Of a DNA stretch of 64,000 nucleotides, positions 52,320-62,312 are shown piece by piece. How positions within the stretch are numbered: position 1 is the stretch's first letter; each line of letters starts with the position of its first letter. Under the pieces are notes generated by a model, which searched no databases, had not been told where the DNA came from, and saw only the letters and a list, made by a program, of their open reading frames with translations. The DNA comes from Alloascoidea africana. Its lineage: Eukaryota; Ascomycota; Alloascoideomycetes; Alloascoideales; Alloascoideaceae. Made by a program: the position numbers and the translations under genes. The stretch is taken from NCBI GenBank assembly GCA_030581615.1, contig JAKTTT010000005.1, forward strand, positions 372,001 through 436,000. The letters are read 5' to 3'.

Positions 52320-53967
52320 AGAATATTGGGTAGACCCAGGAATTTTTACTTTGATTTTTTCCGGATTGAGTATCAATTAGATATGGAAGGGGAGAATGAG
52401 AGACATATATAATCAGGACTGAGGGTGGGGGACGCTGGGGTAGGCAGGGCTGCCTGGCCCTGCATTTGTATTGCCCACCTTGGCACCATGCAGGTATCAC
52501 ACAGATCTCGCAGAAGAAGACCAGTGACGGAGAGAAAAGAGAGATACCAGGATGGTTTGTGTATATGCTTCTTTTTTTACGCTTGGCACAGCGAGGCTTG
52601 GGATTGCATGCTTAAAGTTTTGGTACTTTATGGTTCTTGACAGAGGAGGCAATTCAACTACCATCCAACAGTTTTCACCCACAGAATCCTTTCGTAATCT
52701 CTTAGTCCATACATAGCATTCGGCCATGTCAAAATTTGTGTAAACCTAAAGGCTCAAGAATTCGATAATTTCTATTTCCGCAATGGATTCTATCCTTTTT
52801 ATATAGTCTTCTTGGTTTCACTTCCGATTTCTTCCATCCGTCCTGGTTCCTTATTCCTTGATAATCCTTGCTGTTCTCTCTCAGACCGTCCATCGACTAT
52901 CAATGCTTACAATCTGTATTTTACTAAAGAACTAAAACTAGTTAAGAGAAAACAAGGAATTTAACTCTAGATAATTCATGGCTCCCAGGATAATCAATGT
53001 TCTAACAGATCAAATCTAAGGTTCCTAAGGCCAAAGCAAGAGACTTGTTGAAAAATCTTAGTGACCCGAGACTTCAAACATGTGTAACAGGCGAAAAGGG
53101 AAATGAAACGAAAGTAAGTTTTACCGCAGGTCCAGTAAGAGCTCAAGAATGCCTGACGTAATATAAAGCGCCAAGACATATAATCTGAAATAATGTTAAC
53201 CAAGTTTATACTAGGAGGAATCAGGTACAGCTGTACACGGTAAAAGAGCAGTAGTTATATTGAAGAGTTACAATCCGAAGATTCCAACATGAAAGGATTA
53301 AAATCAAACAGAAAAAAAAGCAAGAATTGTTGATCTGGAGAAAAAACGAAGGGAATTTTGAAAACGACTGCAGCTACAGCGTCGCCAACGTTAGACCAGT
53401 ATTGGACCTTTTTTGACAAACATCTGCAATGTAATCGTACTGAAAACGGGAAGCAAGTGGATCAAAGCAGTGTTTTAGTCAGAGCCAGAAAGTACAAGTG
53501 AATTGCTGTTTATTGTATAGTTTGTATGGATCACAAGTATCTTCGGTTAGCAAGTATAGCGGTAGGCGCCAAGACCAGTAAAGCCCATAAGAGATTATGT
53601 CATAGCATACTACTCAATAAAAAATGCGAATCCGAGCAAACAAATGAGTTAATGCATACTGAATACCAAATTTATAGGTTTTGATATTGAAACACAATTG
53701 GCTATAGAAACAGTATGCCCGACAACAGTTTTCCTTCTTGGTAAGCTATAGACACTTAAAACTTGTTGGCGTAAGCAATAGTTCACCCTAAGCTAGAATT
53801 TAGGAGATAGTCTTTTAACACTGGAGAGAAAAAAGATGGTAAACCATTTTGTATGGCATAAACGAAGTTCATGTTGAGTACTGAACCTGCTAATAATAAA
53901 GGGAGTCATTAAGAATGAGATAAAAGACATGAAGGCAAAAACAAAACGTTACATTGTCCATTATTTT
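52320..53967. other. Inter-yapsin spacer with promoter of copy 2
   Basis: This 1.65-kb stretch contains the composite element of copy 2 and, beyond it, AT-rich sequence. TATATAAT near 52405 lies 85 bp above the ATG and fits a TATA box. No other gene was seen. Confidence 0.5.
52444..52484. promoter_or_regulatory. Yapsin composite element, copy 2
   Basis: GCAGGG (52444-52449), 8-bp gap, CCCTGC (52458-52463), 15 bp, CTTGGC (52479-52484). It is 125 bp upstream of the ATG, nearly the same as copy 1. Confidence 0.75.
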
Positions 53968-55548
53968 TCAAACAATCATAAAGAGTCCCAAAATAGATAG
54001 CAAAAGCGTTGGGAGTGAAGAGCCATTTGCAGAAGCCGTATTTGGATTCTGGGTGCCTGTCTCAGACCTAGAACTAGTTCCAGTCTTACTTGTCTCAGAA
54101 GTCTCAGTATTTGATCCAGTTGCCTTGCCCGTGGCAGTGGAATCTCTTGAAGGATCCTGGGATTCGACACCACGCGCATTGGGGACACCATTTTCACCAG
54201 CCTTTATTTCTTCGATATTGGTCTTCTCGGACCCAAATATTGTATCTGCAAGGTGGATCTCATTGTTATCGAGGTCGTACACAACATAAAAATTTCTCAA
54301 AAAGTCATTCCCGAGAATGGCATAATCGAAAGAAGTGGGGAAGATGGTCAATAATGCATCACCTTTTTCTCCAGGTGCATAGGGGACTAGAAAGCTTTTG
54401 ATTGGTACCTCCAGAGTCAAATTTGAATCGAAACGGAAGGAGACATGAGAAACATTCAAACCGTCAAGCAATCCTCTAAGTATGACGTAGTAATTGGGGT
54501 TCTTGAAGTAGCGGGCGTCAAGTGCTTCAGCTAACTCCTTAAGTTCATTAAATGGAAGATAGGAGTAAGTTGAGCCCAAATCTAGCACAGCATTCGTGGA
54601 GTTCTCAGAACTAGCGACTGGTTCATCGCCATTCGCTGTCCAGAAGTTGACACTTTCAAGAGTGACCTGGTGCCGCGTGTATTTGCCAGGAGAGGCGGGA
54701 ACAACGGGCAAGGTCCTGAGTTCTCCAGTGTACTTCTCATGGTCGACGGCACCAAACAGAAGGGTTCCCGATTCCGCGTCCTCACTGTCGAAATACAAGG
54801 AATAAGCATTTGAGTTGATGATTTCAGCATCTACAAGAGCTCTGGGGAAATTTGGATAAGTATATAGGTCATTGTCATGGAAAACGGACTCATAGTTTGT
54901 GCTTTCAGCAGCCTCGTACCCAATTCCAAGGACTCCCCTTTCGTACTCTGAGTACGTACTAACGGCAAACTGGAAATCCTGGAGCTCGGTATCGCCAACT
55001 TTGATGGTGTCTGAGCCCCAATCTCCGGAAACAAACGGGTAACTCACCATGTCTAGTTCGTAGATGTTAAAATCAGAATTGTTGTACTTGTAAGTGGAGG
55101 AATCGTTGGGGGAGAAAGTGCCATACTTTTCACAATCGAACCTGTTATCGCAATCACTACTTTCAGAGAACAGTACCCACAAGTCAGAGGCTCCAGTGTC
55201 GATGAGAACTTCAATCGACTGGAGTGGTGTTCCTAGTTGAACCTCGACTGCGTAAAACTTGTCTTCGTTCTTGAGTTTTCCCGATGCATGTCTTTTCACC
55301 TCAGGGTACTTGCGGGCCATACGGCTGCTATGGTTAAGCTTTGACTTGCTGAAAGTGGCTTTCAAAAATTTGCTGGCCGAGGTCATAGCATTTGTATCAC
55401 TTTTGTCTGATCGTTTTGCTTTTTCATGATCAATTTCCCCTTTCGAATCTTGGTGGGGCGAGGAATAGATGCTTGCATCCACGCCGGAGATGACAAGCTC
55501 AGAAAGAGCCAATGTCAAGAAGGGAGAAATGGTCCTGTACCAGAGCAT
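53968..55548 (-). CDS. Yapsin-type protein 3 with DLG in place of second DSG
   Basis: 526 residues. Signal peptide (ISPFLTLALSELVISGVDA), prosegment with FLKATFSKSKLNHSSRMARKYPEVKR and a KR site, aspartic protease domain, Ser/Thr stalk and a hydrophobic tail (LPTLLLSILGLFMIV). The first active site is DTGASDL (residue 117), near-canonical. The second reads DLGSTYS (residue 323), where the family has D-S/T-G; TTG for TCG is a one-base change. The flap tyrosine is also altered: FNIYELDMVSYPFVSGDWG versus YYADYTSATGDWG in copy 5. Loss of the hydroxyl next to the second aspartate should weaken or abolish activity. Its DNA matches copy 4 in coding and flanking parts, so the two are a recent tandem duplication. 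Confidence 0.87.
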   Translation of the reverse strand: MLWYRTISPFLTLALSELVISGVDASIYSSPHQDSKGEIDHEKAKRSDKSDTNAMTSASKFLKATFSKSKLNHSSRMARKYPEVKRHASGKLKNEDKFYAVEVQLGTPLQSIEVLIDTGASDLWVLFSESSDCDNRFDCEKYGTFSPNDSSTYKYNNSDFNIYELDMVSYPFVSGDWGSDTIKVGDTELQDFQFAVSTYSEYERGVLGIGYEAAESTNYESVFHDNDLYTYPNFPRALVDAEIINSNAYSLYFDSEDAESGTLLFGAVDHEKYTGELRTLPVVPASPGKYTRHQVTLESVNFWTANGDEPVASSENSTNAVLDLGSTYSYLPFNELKELAEALDARYFKNPNYYVILRGLLDGLNVSHVSFRFDSNLTLEVPIKSFLVPYAPGEKGDALLTIFPTSFDYAILGNDFLRNFYVVYDLDNNEIHLADTIFGSEKTNIEEIKAGENGVPNARGVESQDPSRDSTATGKATGSNTETSETSKTGTSSRSETGTQNPNTASANGSSLPTLLLSILGLFMIV

Positions 55549-56206
55549 GAAGAGATAGGTTAGACTGTTTGTGTTTGCTGGAATGGAATTGGAACTATGA
55601 AGGAACTAGTGTTAAAGAGAAGCATAGGAAATGATTGAACAACGATGAAGACCATTGTATATTTTGTTAGAAGGCGTTTGTTTACGATCGTGGCAGGGTC
55701 AGGTCAAAATGTTCATTCCCTGCATTCGTATCAATTTTCTTGGTATAGCAACAAGCGCTACTTTGAAGATCGGCGCAGGGAAAGGAAAACAGCAGATTTA
55801 TATATGTTTGGCTTCCAAAAGTTAATATTGCAACTTTAACGCGAAATTGCCAGAGTAGAAACTAATATAACCACTTGTCCCATTTCATGATCAGTTTGCT
55901 TAAGATTGTTATTGTGTAAATCGTTACCAAAACTTTGCAAGTCTGACTACAGAGTTTTACTTCTCGGACATCAGACTCTTAGTATTATTGTGGTGACTTG
56001 AACCAAGCTAAAATCGGGGGGTTAGTTGTTGAGCAAAAGGGAGGGGAAAAAGCATCCCGTACCATTTGGTAAAATGTTTGAAGGTTAACAGTCCTTCGTT
56101 CTATTTAGGTGAATACTGAGCTGACCAGAACCACGCTGTCATGAAGAATGAAATACAAAACATGAAGGCAAAATAAAAAATAAACGTTACATTGTTCATA
56201 AACTTT
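55549..56206. other. Inter-yapsin spacer with promoter of copy 3
   Basis: This 658-bp spacer contains the composite element of copy 3, a stretch (about 55815-55905) that also occurs upstream of copy 4, and the 3' flank of copy 4, which resembles that of copy 3 (ACGTTACATTGT... near 53946 and 56185). Confidence 0.55.
55693..55744. promoter_or_regulatory. Yapsin composite element, copy 3
   Basis: GCAGGG (55693-55698), 19-bp gap, CCCTGC (55718-55723), 15 bp, CTTGGT (55739-55744; the only copy with T instead of C). It is 145 bp upstream of the ATG. Confidence 0.7.
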
Positions 56207-57803
56207 TCAAATAATCATAAAGAATCCGAAAACAGATAGCAAAAGCGTGGGGAGTGAAAAGCCACACGCAGATGCGGCATTAGGGTTCTGGATTCCCGTC
56301 TCAGAGGTCTCAGTATTTGATCCAGTTGCCTCGCTCGTGGCAGCGGAATCTCTTGTACTAGTTTTTGAAGGATTCTGGGATTCAACACCACCTGTCTTGG
56401 GGACACCATTTTCACCAGCCTTGATTTCTTCAATGTTGGTCTTCTCAGACCCAAATACTGTATCCGCAAGGTGGATCTCATTGTTATCGAGGTCATAAAC
56501 AATATAAAAGTTTCTCAAAAAGTTGTTTCCGAGAATGGCATAACCGGGAGAAGAGGGGACGATACTGAACATTGCATCATCGCTTTCTTCGGAATCCTCT
56601 CCATACACATCAGAGGTAGGGATTAGAAAACTTTTGATTGGTACCTCCAGAGTCAAATTTGAATCGAAGCGGAAGGAGACATGGGAAACGTCCAAGTCGT
56701 CAGTCAACCCTCCAGATATGAGGGAGTAGTTAGGGTTCTTGAGGAAGCGGGCGTCAAATGCTTCAGCTAACTCCTTAACTACATTGTATGGAAGATAGGA
56801 GTAAGTTGAGCCAGAATCGAGCACAGCGTTCATGGAGTTCTCAGAACTAGCGACTGGTTCATCGCCATTTGTTGGCCACATGTCAACCCCTTCAAGCAAA
56901 ACCTGGAGCCGTGTGAACTTGTTAGGGGAGCTGGGAACAACGGATAGGGTCTTGAGTTCTCCAGTGTATTTTTCATGGTCGACAGCACCAAACACCAGGG
57001 TTCCCGATTCCGCGTCCTCTCTGTCGAGATACAAGGAATAAGCGTTTGAGTTGATGATTCCGGCGTCCACAAGCGCTCTCGGAAAATTTGGATAAGTATA
57101 CAAGTCATTGGAGTTAAAATTGGAATCATCGTTTGTGCTTTCAGCGGCCTCATACCCTATTCCAAGGACTCTTCTGTCGTAATCTGAGTCCGTACTAACG
57201 GCAAACTGGAAATCCTGGAGCTCGGTATCACCAACTTTGATGGTGTCTGAGCTCCAGTCTCCGGAGACAGAGGAGGCTCCTTTTAAACTCAGAATTGTTG
57301 TACTTGTAAGTGGAGGAATCGTTGGGGGAGAAAGTGCCATACTTTTCACAATCGAACTTGTTATCGCAATCATTACTTTCAGAGGACAGAACCCACAAGT
57401 CAGAGGATCCAGTGTCGACGAGAACTTCAATCGACTGGAGTGGTGTTCCTAGTTGAACCTCAGCAACGTAGAACTTGTCTTCGTTCTTCAACTCCAAGCC
57501 GATGCCCCCGCTTGTATCAGATCCCGAGTCCGAATCATCGTCCTTGCTTTCGCCTGGGATGTGTCTTTTCACCTCGGGGTATTTGAGCGCCATACGACTG
57601 CTATGATTAAACTTTGACTTGCTAAAAGTTGTTTTCACAAATTTTTTAGATGCATCTGTATCATCATTGCCTAGTATTTTTGCTTTTACAGGATCAATTG
57701 TCGTATGGGCATCTTTGTGGGGGAAGGAATAGATGCCTGCATCCACACTCGACGAGACAAGGGCAAAGGTGAAGAAGGGAAAAATAGAGTTGTACCAGAG
57801 CAT
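56207..57803 (-). pseudogene. Yapsin copy 4, frameshifted at the flap
   Basis: The N-terminal frame from ATG 57803 encodes the signal peptide, prosegment (KKFVKTTFSKSKFNHSSRMALKYPEVKR) and a canonical first active site DTGSSDL (residue 130), then leaves frame near 57275. The C-terminal frame resumes at SSVSGDWSSDTIKVG and continues through a canonical second site DSGSTYS to a GPI-like tail (LPTLLLSVFGFFMII). Against copy 3 the junction is 20 bp shorter, which removes the flap segment and shifts the frame. Either allele is broken by this or the assembly has an error there; reads would settle it. Unlike copies 1-3, both active-site motifs are intact, so the decay is by a different route. The upstream composite element is present. 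Confidence 0.8.
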
Positions 57804-57937
57804 GATGATTGGATAGGCAAGACTATTTGTGCTTACTGGAATGGAATTAGTACTATTGCGGAACTACTGCTACAGAAAAACATGGGACGATGAATACCCT
57901 TTAATATCTTTTGGGAAAACTTGTGTTTACGATCGTG

Positions 57938-57988
57938 GCAGGGTGTAGTCAAATCTTCATTCCCTGCATTCGTATCAATTCTCTTGGC
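57938..57988. promoter_or_regulatory. Yapsin composite element, copy 4
   Basis: GCAGGG (57938-57943), 18-bp gap, CCCTGC (57962-57967), 15 bp, CTTGGC (57983-57988). It is 135 bp upstream of the ATG. Confidence 0.72.
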
Positions 57989-59656
57989 AGAGTCACAAAT
58001 ACCGGTTTGAAGATCGGTGCAGGAGGTATTATCCTTGGGATCAAATCTGACGATCGCAAAAACAAAATTTGCAGAGGGGTACGGCTAGTTGGGTAGAGAG
58101 ACTAAGAGCAAAAAAAAGAGAAAAGCAAGCTTGATCGCAGAAACAGTGATCGACCAAAGATGAGATCCAACACTCAAGCAAGAGGAAAGAACAGCCAGTT
58201 ATTATAGCGCCAAAGCGATGGCAAGTCTCACAGCAGCCAACACGATACAACGCCGGCACCAACCTCCAGACTAATGTGGTCAGCAGGACAAGCTAACAGA
58301 ACTGAAAAACCGGACCTGCCGATGGATGTCCCTGAATTTTATTGTTCCAAAAGTTGATATTGCAACTCTAGTAATAGACTAAAAATCGCCAGAATCTAAT
58401 ATGTTGGACCGTGTCAAATTCATGATCGGTTTGGTCAGGACTGAAGGAAAACGGAAAAGATATTTCCCTCAAATGGAAAGAGAATTGTTCAAAAATTTCG
58501 AGGGTAATGATATCGAAAAAAACATGTTTATTCCCAAATTTTTCTACTCTTTTTGATAATAGCCATCTATTTAGTTTAGTTGCTTCGCTATTTCACTTTG
58601 TCAGTATAGAGAAAAGAAGTGAACTTTTTTATGCATGCATTATTACTGGGTTGACACTGAAAGGGCAAAATACCCAATATCTTGTGATTTATTAGCTTTG
58701 TTTATGATGAGAACAATGGAAAATCTGAATTAGATCTAAATGATATTCCTGGGCCAAGATAATATAACACATGAACATTTTTGTGACGGTTTAAAAGCAC
58801 AGATTCACAAAATGATTTTGTGTGTGGATATTTATTTTTGATTTCGAAGACCACTAATGCTGCCTGTTAGTTCTCATCGGATGGAATGAAAACTTTGATC
58901 TTTGGATTAGGGTCATGCCATTGTAACTTAGTGATGAAGAGAAAAGAAATGATAACAATGTTCTTTCCATTAATCATCTTTTGCATCAGTTTGAGATTTA
59001 TAATATGAAAACGGTCAAGTTTATTATGAGCCATTACAGAGAGCTTTTGGTCCCCAACAATGGCTTTATATTTTTATTTTGTTCAAACAACTGGGACGTT
59101 CTACTTCACGCAGTTCTACAGACCTCCAAAACAATGACTCAAGAAAATCAAGCTGGACTAGAATGTTAACCAGTAGAGCTATCAAATAAAACAAGTTATG
59201 TGCATACCAAAGTTTAAACATTTCCAAGGATTATATGTGACAAAAGAAGTGAACACAAAAATATTGTTTGGTTGTTGTATTCTGAACTGTGAGAAGCTCA
59301 CTTTGTCTTAAATACAAGCAGAAAGGTAGGACTGGCTATAAAGGATGATAATAAACATGATAAACTAAAACTTGCTTTAAGCGCTGGGCTCTAAAAGTTG
59401 AAATTTGAGAAAAAAAGTGGTCAAAGGATTATTGCGAGATAAGGTTGGGCTTTGGGAAAGATATGTAGGTTTGTGTTTTTTGAAGATCTAGGATTACAAA
59501 CACAACTGATTGGGTTTCAAAACAAAGAAATGAACGAAATGTAGGAATGAAATTTGTCGGTGTTGGAGTTTTGTGGGAAACCAAAGGCTCATTCATTGGT
59601 CACCGATCTTACCTACTTGCCATAGTAAGATGGAGAACTCAGACCAGGTCCAGCCG

Positions 59657-59680
59657 GAACCCGAACCCGAACCCGAACCC
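59657..59680. repeat. Four GAACCC units in tandem
   Basis: GAACCC is repeated four times without error. It is short and isolated and resembles no known yeast telomere repeat of this length. Confidence 0.7.
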
Positions 59681-60258
59681 GTGTGAGTCAGGTTGGGAAC
59701 ACTTATAGAACAGAACGACTGCGATTTTCTATTTTTTGGGCTTCTGAGGTTGGTTACAAAGCTGAGGAATTAGGATGAATGGAAAGCCCAGTGTTTCAAC
59801 TGAAAGTGTGTATGGTTGGGATAATTGGAGGAACAAAATGTGATGGAGCATTCCAAAGCAAGTTGAGAATCCCAATACCAACGTTCCTTTTCGCTTCACA
59901 TAGTACTAGAGGCAATGCAATCGTGACACCTTGAACTGAAAACAACCTCAAAAATTGTGTTCAAATAGAATCTATAAATGAATCTGTTGCGATTTTCGAA
60001 AAAAAAAAAAATCACGCAAAAATATCTAACAAAGCAGGTCTTCCAACACTTTGGAAAACATGATCTTGGCAAGAATAATTCGTGGCAATGAAGGTCCCAA
60101 ACAACTTTTTCTTCTACTTTGTCAAATCATGAAAAATAGCAACAAAATGTGTGTATATCACTCATGGTTTAAAACTGCCTCTCTTTGTGCATTTCAATGC
60201 GTTTCTATCTGACATGTTGCACAAGGTTGGTTATTCGTAAAAACAGGAAGTTATAAAA

Positions 60259-60444
60259 TTATCGTTCGATGATAATAAAAAATCGGGAGAATAATATGGC
60301 GAGACCACGGAGATCCAAAAGTCCACGCCTTTGATTGTGCAGTACACATCCTTGGTTATCTTCTAGAATAAGGAGAGCTTTTTGATCATACGGTAAACGA
60401 ATTTTTGCAAGTAATAGGCCATACAAAATTTGTTGCAATGACAA
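60259..60444 (-). mobile_element. Ty1/copia RNase H-like remnant (fossil)
   Basis: This short minus-strand frame contains LLILEDNQGCVLHNQ, which resembles the DNQ-centred core of Ty1/copia RNase H, preceded by a leucine-rich helix as in that domain. Only a small piece of the polyprotein survives and no LTR adjoins it. It is broken and appears old. The match is short, so it could be coincidence. Confidence 0.35.
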
Positions 60445-60593
60445 TTTGATTATAACTTATTCATAAACCTACTAAATATGTAAAGTAGTAATTTAATGTG
60501 AACCAAGGTGCGTTAATAAGAACGGGTTAGAAAAACTTTACAACAAAAAGCAATCAAAACAAGAAAAAAGATGGGTACTGTTCATTAAGACTC

Positions 60594-62312
60594 TTAAACA
60601 ATCATTAGGAATCCCAAAACGGATAGCACGAATGCCGGGAATGAAAAGACAGATGTGGATGCGGCGTTGGGAGCAATGATTCCAGTGTCGGTGGCACTGA
60701 CTGTGGCGGATGATTGACGACGGCCAGAATCAGAATCATCTGTTGCTCTTGAACCTACGCCAGTTCCAGTTCCAGTTCCAGTATCATCATCATCTCTTGT
60801 TCTGGTTCTGGTTTGAACACGGGAGGAGTTGCTGCCCGTGGACTCTGCGAATCCAGTGGCAGTGTTGCGGGCTGAGTGGGATCTTGAACTTGTGGGACCC
60901 TGGGACTCGACGCCACCAGACTTGGGGACACCATCTTCACCTTCCTGGATTTCCTCAATGTTTGTCTTTTCGGAATCAAAGTTTGTATCTGCAATATGGA
61001 TCTCATTGTTATCGAGGTCATAAACAACATAAAAGTTTCTTAGAAAGTTGTTTCCGAGAATGGCATAGGTGGAAGTCGTGGAGAGGATTGTGAAAATTGC
61101 ATCATCATCATCAGCGTAGGATCTGTACTCATCTTTGATCAAAAAGCTTTCAATTGGAACGTTCACAGAGAGCTCATCGCCTAGGTGGAAGGTCAAATTG
61201 GTCACATCCAGATTTCCGGCCATGCCACCTGTGATGTAGTAAGCATCGAGGGAGTAAGAGTAACTGGCGCCAATGGCATCGGCCAAGTCCTCGAGTTCGT
61301 ACTCAGGGATGTAAGAGTAAGTGCTGCCGGAATCGAGGACGGCATTCATCGAGTCCGAGAAGCCGGTTGTGGTTTTATCACCATCTTTAAGATCAATACC
61401 TTCAAGGGCGACCTGGAGCTTTAGGTAGCCATATGTGGAATCGGGGACGACAGGCAGGGTTTTCAGTTCTCCAATGTATTTTTCATGGTCGACGGCGCCA
61501 AACAGCAGGATTCCGGAGTCTGCTTCTAGACTGTCGAGATACAAGGAATAAGCGTTTGAGTTGATGATTCCGGCATTTACAAGGGCCCTGGGGAAATTTG
61601 GGTAAGTGTAAGGGTCCGAGTAGTCATCTGTTGTCATTTCCAGGGCTTCGTAGCCAATTCCGAAAACACCGACATCGGAGTCGGACTCGGTACCTACAGC
61701 GAATTGGAAATCTTCTAGCTGGATGCCACCGACTTTAATGTGATCAGTACCCCAATCACCAGTGGCAGAGGTGTAATCGGCGTAGTAGATTTCAAAATCG
61801 GAGTTGTTGTATTTGTAAGTGGAGGAATCGTTGGGGGAGAAAGTACCGTACTCGTCACAATCGATGGAGTAACCGCAGTAATAATTGTCTGGAGACATTA
61901 CCCACAGATCGGAGGATCCGGTGTCGATGAGGACTTCGACGGACTGGGCCGGCGTGCCGAGTTCGACCTCGACGGAGTAGAAAGTGTCCTCATTCTCGAG
62001 CTCGATGGCGGTGTCCACGTCCGAGTCCGAGTCCTTACTCTTACCTATGGATTTGCTTTTTTCGGAAATGTGTCTCTTCACGCCGGGGTACTTTAGAACG
62101 GAACGACTGGTGTGGTTCCACTTTGATTTGCCAAAAGAGGTTGAGACAAATTTGGGTTCGGAGGATCTTTTCACCTTGGAGGAGGACGCTGGGTCGATAG
62201 CGGCCTCTGTGTTTCCACGAGGGAAGGAATAGACGTTCTTTGCGTCCGCTGCGAGAGCAGAAAGGGCCAGAGACAGGGCGAGGGCCGGAGAGGTAGACTT
62301 GGGCCAGAGCAT
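60594..62312 (-). CDS. Yapsin-type GPI aspartic protease, canonical copy 5
   Basis: 572 residues. Signal peptide (SPALALSLALSALAADAKNVYSF), prosegment with FVSTSFGKSKWNHTSRSVLKYPGVKR and a KR processing site, then the mature protease. Both active sites are canonical: DTGSSDL (residue 130) and DSGSTYS (residue 327). The flap keeps its tyrosine (YYADYTSATGDWG). The stalk is long and Ser/Thr-rich with a TGTGTG run, and the hydrophobic tail (FPAFVLSVLGFLMIV) fits a GPI signal. Yapsins are plasma-membrane or wall-bound proteases that cleave at mono- or dibasic sites and support cell-wall integrity. This is the only intact, motif-complete member here and so the likely active protease of the cluster. 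It shares the upstream element with the others. Confidence 0.92.
   Translation of the reverse strand: MLWPKSTSPALALSLALSALAADAKNVYSFPRGNTEAAIDPASSSKVKRSSEPKFVSTSFGKSKWNHTSRSVLKYPGVKRHISEKSKSIGKSKDSDSDVDTAIELENEDTFYSVEVELGTPAQSVEVLIDTGSSDLWVMSPDNYYCGYSIDCDEYGTFSPNDSSTYKYNNSDFEIYYADYTSATGDWGTDHIKVGGIQLEDFQFAVGTESDSDVGVFGIGYEALEMTTDDYSDPYTYPNFPRALVNAGIINSNAYSLYLDSLEADSGILLFGAVDHEKYIGELKTLPVVPDSTYGYLKLQVALEGIDLKDGDKTTTGFSDSMNAVLDSGSTYSYIPEYELEDLADAIGASYSYSLDAYYITGGMAGNLDVTNLTFHLGDELSVNVPIESFLIKDEYRSYADDDDAIFTILSTTSTYAILGNNFLRNFYVVYDLDNNEIHIADTNFDSEKTNIEEIQEGEDGVPKSGGVESQGPTSSRSHSARNTATGFAESTGSNSSRVQTRTRTRDDDDTGTGTGTGVGSRATDDSDSGRRQSSATVSATDTGIIAPNAASTSVFSFPAFVLSVLGFLMIV

Larger units (their letters stand above)
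57804..60593. other. Inter-yapsin spacer, 2.8 kb, with promoter of copy 4 and old fragments
   Basis: The first part holds the composite element of copy 4. About 58050-58330 has no counterpart in the otherwise similar upstream region of copy 3, so an insertion here or a deletion there is likely. A block near 58345-58435 (TTCCAAAAGTTGATATTGCA) matches the region above copy 3. A (GAACCC)4 repeat lies at 59657-59680. A retroelement-like fragment lies at 60259-60444. No intact gene was seen. Confidence 0.5.

Noticed and set aside
57228-57310. Programmed frameshifting in yapsin copy 4
   Set aside because: No slippery heptamer in the correct register and no matching site in other copies; a length change relative to copy 3 explains the shift.
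59657-59680. Interstitial telomere repeat (GAACCC)4
   Set aside because: Too short and unlike known yeast telomere units; kept only as a simple repeat.
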